Below, piece after piece: positions 7,993-9,385 of a stretch of DNA of 9,385 bases. The number at the start of each line of letters is the position of its first letter. The stretch's first letter is position 1. A program made the position numbers and the translations under genes. Origin of the DNA: Deltaproteobacteria bacterium (GTDB taxonomy: Bacteria > Desulfobacterota > DSM-4660 > Desulfatiglandales > HGW-15); contig JAFGPH010000614.1 of assembly GCA_016926135.1 (NCBI GenBank), positions 1-9,385 of the forward strand, read 5' to 3'. The notes under the pieces are model-generated. The model made no database searches and was not told the DNA's origin. It saw nothing but the letters and a program-made list of their open reading frames with translations.

Positions 7993-9063
7993 ATGCCCGA
8001 AAATGAGCAGTCAGGGTGGGCCGGTTTCCATTCCGTCCTGTTTCCCCATTCCGGCCTTTCGCGGGATGGGCTGAGGAGGATTCTATCCTTTTTCTCACAC
8101 CTCACTCTTTTCTTGCCTTGGCAAATGGATCCGCCGGATATCGACCCGGAAGTGACGGGGGCCGTGCGGCTCGTGAATCCGCCCCCGCGCTTGAAACCCG
8201 TCGCCGGTTTCAGGGGGCTGCTCTCCGAATACAAGACCTGGATGGTCCATAACGAACTCAGGGGATACAACCGGCTTCTCAGGGCGAGCCTGGCCGGCCG
8301 TGAGGAGGGGCCGACCACGCAGGAGATCCGGGAGATGCTGCGTCCCGGGGAGACGGGAAGGTCATTCGCGGGGCGTGACGATTCTACAAGATGGCACCTG
8401 GTGCTGCACCTGAACCGGCAGATGGAAGAGCAGGAAGAGGAGGCAAGCCGGGTCCTCACGTCCCTCAGGGAGGGGAGTTCCCCCCTCAGGGGGGTTGTTG
8501 AAGAGGAAACGGAAGAAGGGTTTTTCGATGATCTGCCCCCCTTTGATTCAACCTCTCTCGCAGGGCCGCAGGCCCTGGAACCGGTGTGGGAGTCCTGGTT
8601 CGGGCTTTTCGGGGGAGAGCTACGGAAACAGGACCTTTTGGTGACCCTGAACAGGCGCCTGCTCCTCCACCTGTCTGATCTCTGGACGGGGTACTACGGG
8701 GAAGAGCGTCGCCCAGGGGATGCGATCACCTGGCACTGGCCGGATCTGTCCGGGGAAGGCCTCGATGCCCTGGTGCGGGAGAGGAAAAGGATTTTTCAGG
8801 ACGGGAGGGCGGGGGACCTGCAAAACGCCCTTCTGGATTTCCAAAAAGACCCCGGTGAGGGTTATGCAAGGCTGATGGGGGCTTCTGCCGTGCTGGACCG
8901 ATCGTGGGTGCTGCGATACTCCCCTCGGGCGCTCCGGTTTTCGCTGAGATTCTTCCCCGGGTTTTCGGGGGAGTCCCCTGTCCCGAAAGGAAAAACCCTT
9001 GAAAATTTCGGGGACAGGACGATCCTTTTTGTGACGCAGGTGTCGGGCCATGAGAACGAATAG
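7993..9063 (+). CDS. Uncharacterised soluble protein, 356 residues
   Basis: I do not recognise a characterised function. The product is 356 residues, with no signal peptide and no membrane helix, so it is probably cytoplasmic. The N-terminus has the most conserved look: SVLFPHSGLS (14-23), then a hydrophobic helix, then TLFLPWQMDPPDID (38-51) and NPPPRLKPVAGFRGLLSEYKTW (62-83). I recall similarly organised hypothetical proteins in Desulfobacterota, but that is memory, not a search. Residues about 138-160 are a charged, probably helical stretch (LNRQMEEQEEEASRVL). An acidic linker (EEETEEGFFDDLPPFD) leads to a tryptophan-rich, mainly helical C-terminal half. No nucleotide-binding, protease or cysteine-cluster motif is visible. 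Codon use and GC content resemble the neighbours, which argues against a recent arrival. The stop overlaps the start of the next gene by 14 bp, so the two are probably one unit. A TTG start at 7951 (370 residues) is possible but less likely. Confidence 0.82.
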   Translation: MPENEQSGWAGFHSVLFPHSGLSRDGLRRILSFFSHLTLFLPWQMDPPDIDPEVTGAVRLVNPPPRLKPVAGFRGLLSEYKTWMVHNELRGYNRLLRASLAGREEGPTTQEIREMLRPGETGRSFAGRDDSTRWHLVLHLNRQMEEQEEEASRVLTSLREGSSPLRGVVEEETEEGFFDDLPPFDSTSLAGPQALEPVWESWFGLFGGELRKQDLLVTLNRRLLLHLSDLWTGYYGEERRPGDAITWHWPDLSGEGLDALVRERKRIFQDGRAGDLQNALLDFQKDPGEGYARLMGASAVLDRSWVLRYSPRALRFSLRFFPGFSGESPVPKGKTLENFGDRTILFVTQVSGHENE

Positions 9064-9370
9064 GCAGCGAGAAGAGGAACTGGAAAGCGAGGGCTGGACC
9101 CGGCAGTTCGTGGCCGGCGAACCCCGCCTGAGCGAGGCCGCGGACATGTACCGGGAGCTCGGCTTCGAGGTCCTTCTCGAACCCCTGCCCGGTGTGCCGG
9201 ACTGCGAGACCTGCGGCGGCACGGAGGGAGCGGCCGAGTGCCGGGCCTGCTTCGACGGGGTGGAGCATCTCTACAGGATCATCTACACGAGACGTCGTGA
9301 AGAAGGGTCAGGACCACCGGCTATTTCAGCAGGTTCGGCAAAAAAAGCGCAACCTGGGGAAATACGATGA
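9050..9370 (+). CDS. Small uncharacterised protein with zinc-ribbon-like CxxC-x8-CxxC motif
   Basis: The product is 106 residues and I know no function for it. Residues about 15-45 (GWTRQFVAGEPRLSEAADMY, then RELGFEVLLEPL) suggest a small helix-strand unit. Cysteines 52, 55, 64 and 67 form CETC-x8-CRAC, a spacing able to bind one zinc. Next comes FDGVEHLYRIIYTR (68-81), which looks like the natural end of the fold. The last 25 residues are low-complexity (Gly, Ser, Ala, Lys) and overlap the converging gene, so they are probably a poorly constrained tail. The ATG lies inside the preceding gene (14-bp overlap) with AGG 9 nt upstream, suggesting coupled translation and a shared role. Possible jobs are metal or nucleic-acid binding as a partner of the larger protein (inference). 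There is no signal peptide. I am fairly confident it is a real gene because its residue pattern is structured. Confidence 0.78.
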   Translation: MRTNRQREEELESEGWTRQFVAGEPRLSEAADMYRELGFEVLLEPLPGVPDCETCGGTEGAAECRACFDGVEHLYRIIYTRRREEGSGPPAISAGSAKKAQPGEIR

Positions 9371-9385
9371 GCATGACCACATGGA
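9321..9385 (-). CDS. C-terminal fragment of probable TRAP-transporter large permease (DctM family)
   Basis: Only the last 20 codons and the TAG stop are inside the window. They read VVMLIVFPQVALFLPNLL, with flanking H and K. The pattern hydrophobic helix, then FPQ, then a hydrophobic run, then LPNLL at the very C-terminus is how many DctM-type TRAP large permeases end. Those are 12-helix inner-membrane proteins that take up organic acids using a sodium or proton gradient and a periplasmic binding protein. The call rests on a short tail and on memory of the family, so another membrane transporter remains possible. The gene enters from the right, converges on the zinc-ribbon gene and overlaps its 3' end by 50 bp. 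No terminator stem is visible between them. Confidence 0.55.
   Translation of the reverse strand, partial: HVVMLIVFPQVALFLPNLLK

Noticed and set aside
9367..9385. Possible next plus-strand gene starting at ATG 9367 with an ATGA overlap and GGGG upstream
   Set aside because: Only six codons are visible (MSMTTW), and the minus strand over the same bases encodes a convincing membrane-transporter C-terminus.

Overview
The window reads as a chromosomal housekeeping segment of a diderm, LPS-making bacterium with fairly high GC. The most likely source is Desulfobacterota (the former Deltaproteobacteria). This rests on three things: the order lysS-lolC/E-lolD-bamA-skp-lpxD, a single LolC/E-type permease, and a BamA with an extra TolB-like domain before its POTRA repeats. 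The assignment is inference from gene content and protein style; I cannot name a genus.

Positions 1-7777, minus strand, hold one compact envelope-biogenesis operon. In transcription order it runs lysS (lysyl-tRNA synthetase), lolC/E and lolD (lipoprotein release from the inner membrane), bamA (outer-membrane protein insertion), skp/ompH (periplasmic chaperone) and lpxD (lipid A acyltransferase, cut by the left window edge). Spacing is tight: about 20 bp, an 8-bp overlap, a 17-bp overlap, 101 bp and 25 bp. One promoter upstream of lysS could serve the whole set. Products of lolC/E-lolD deliver lipoproteins, which in known systems include BAM lipoproteins. Skp hands unfolded outer-membrane proteins to BamA, and LpxD builds the lipid A of the outer leaflet, so the operon co-ordinates outer-membrane assembly.

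Positions 7778-7992 are a short divergent control region. It carries a minus-strand sigma70-like promoter for lysS and a plus-strand one for the genes on the right, with their -35 boxes only 19 bp apart.

Positions 7993-9370, plus strand, hold two overlapping genes that I cannot assign to a characterised function: a 356-residue soluble protein, and a 106-residue protein with a CxxC-x8-CxxC zinc-ribbon-like motif. They look like a translationally coupled pair and are the least explained part of the window.

Positions 9321-9385, minus strand, hold the last 20 codons of a gene whose hydrophobic C-terminus resembles the end of a TRAP-transporter large permease (DctM family). It converges on the small zinc-ribbon gene and overlaps its 3' end by 50 bp.

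I see no rRNA, tRNA, CRISPR array, insertion sequence or integrase.
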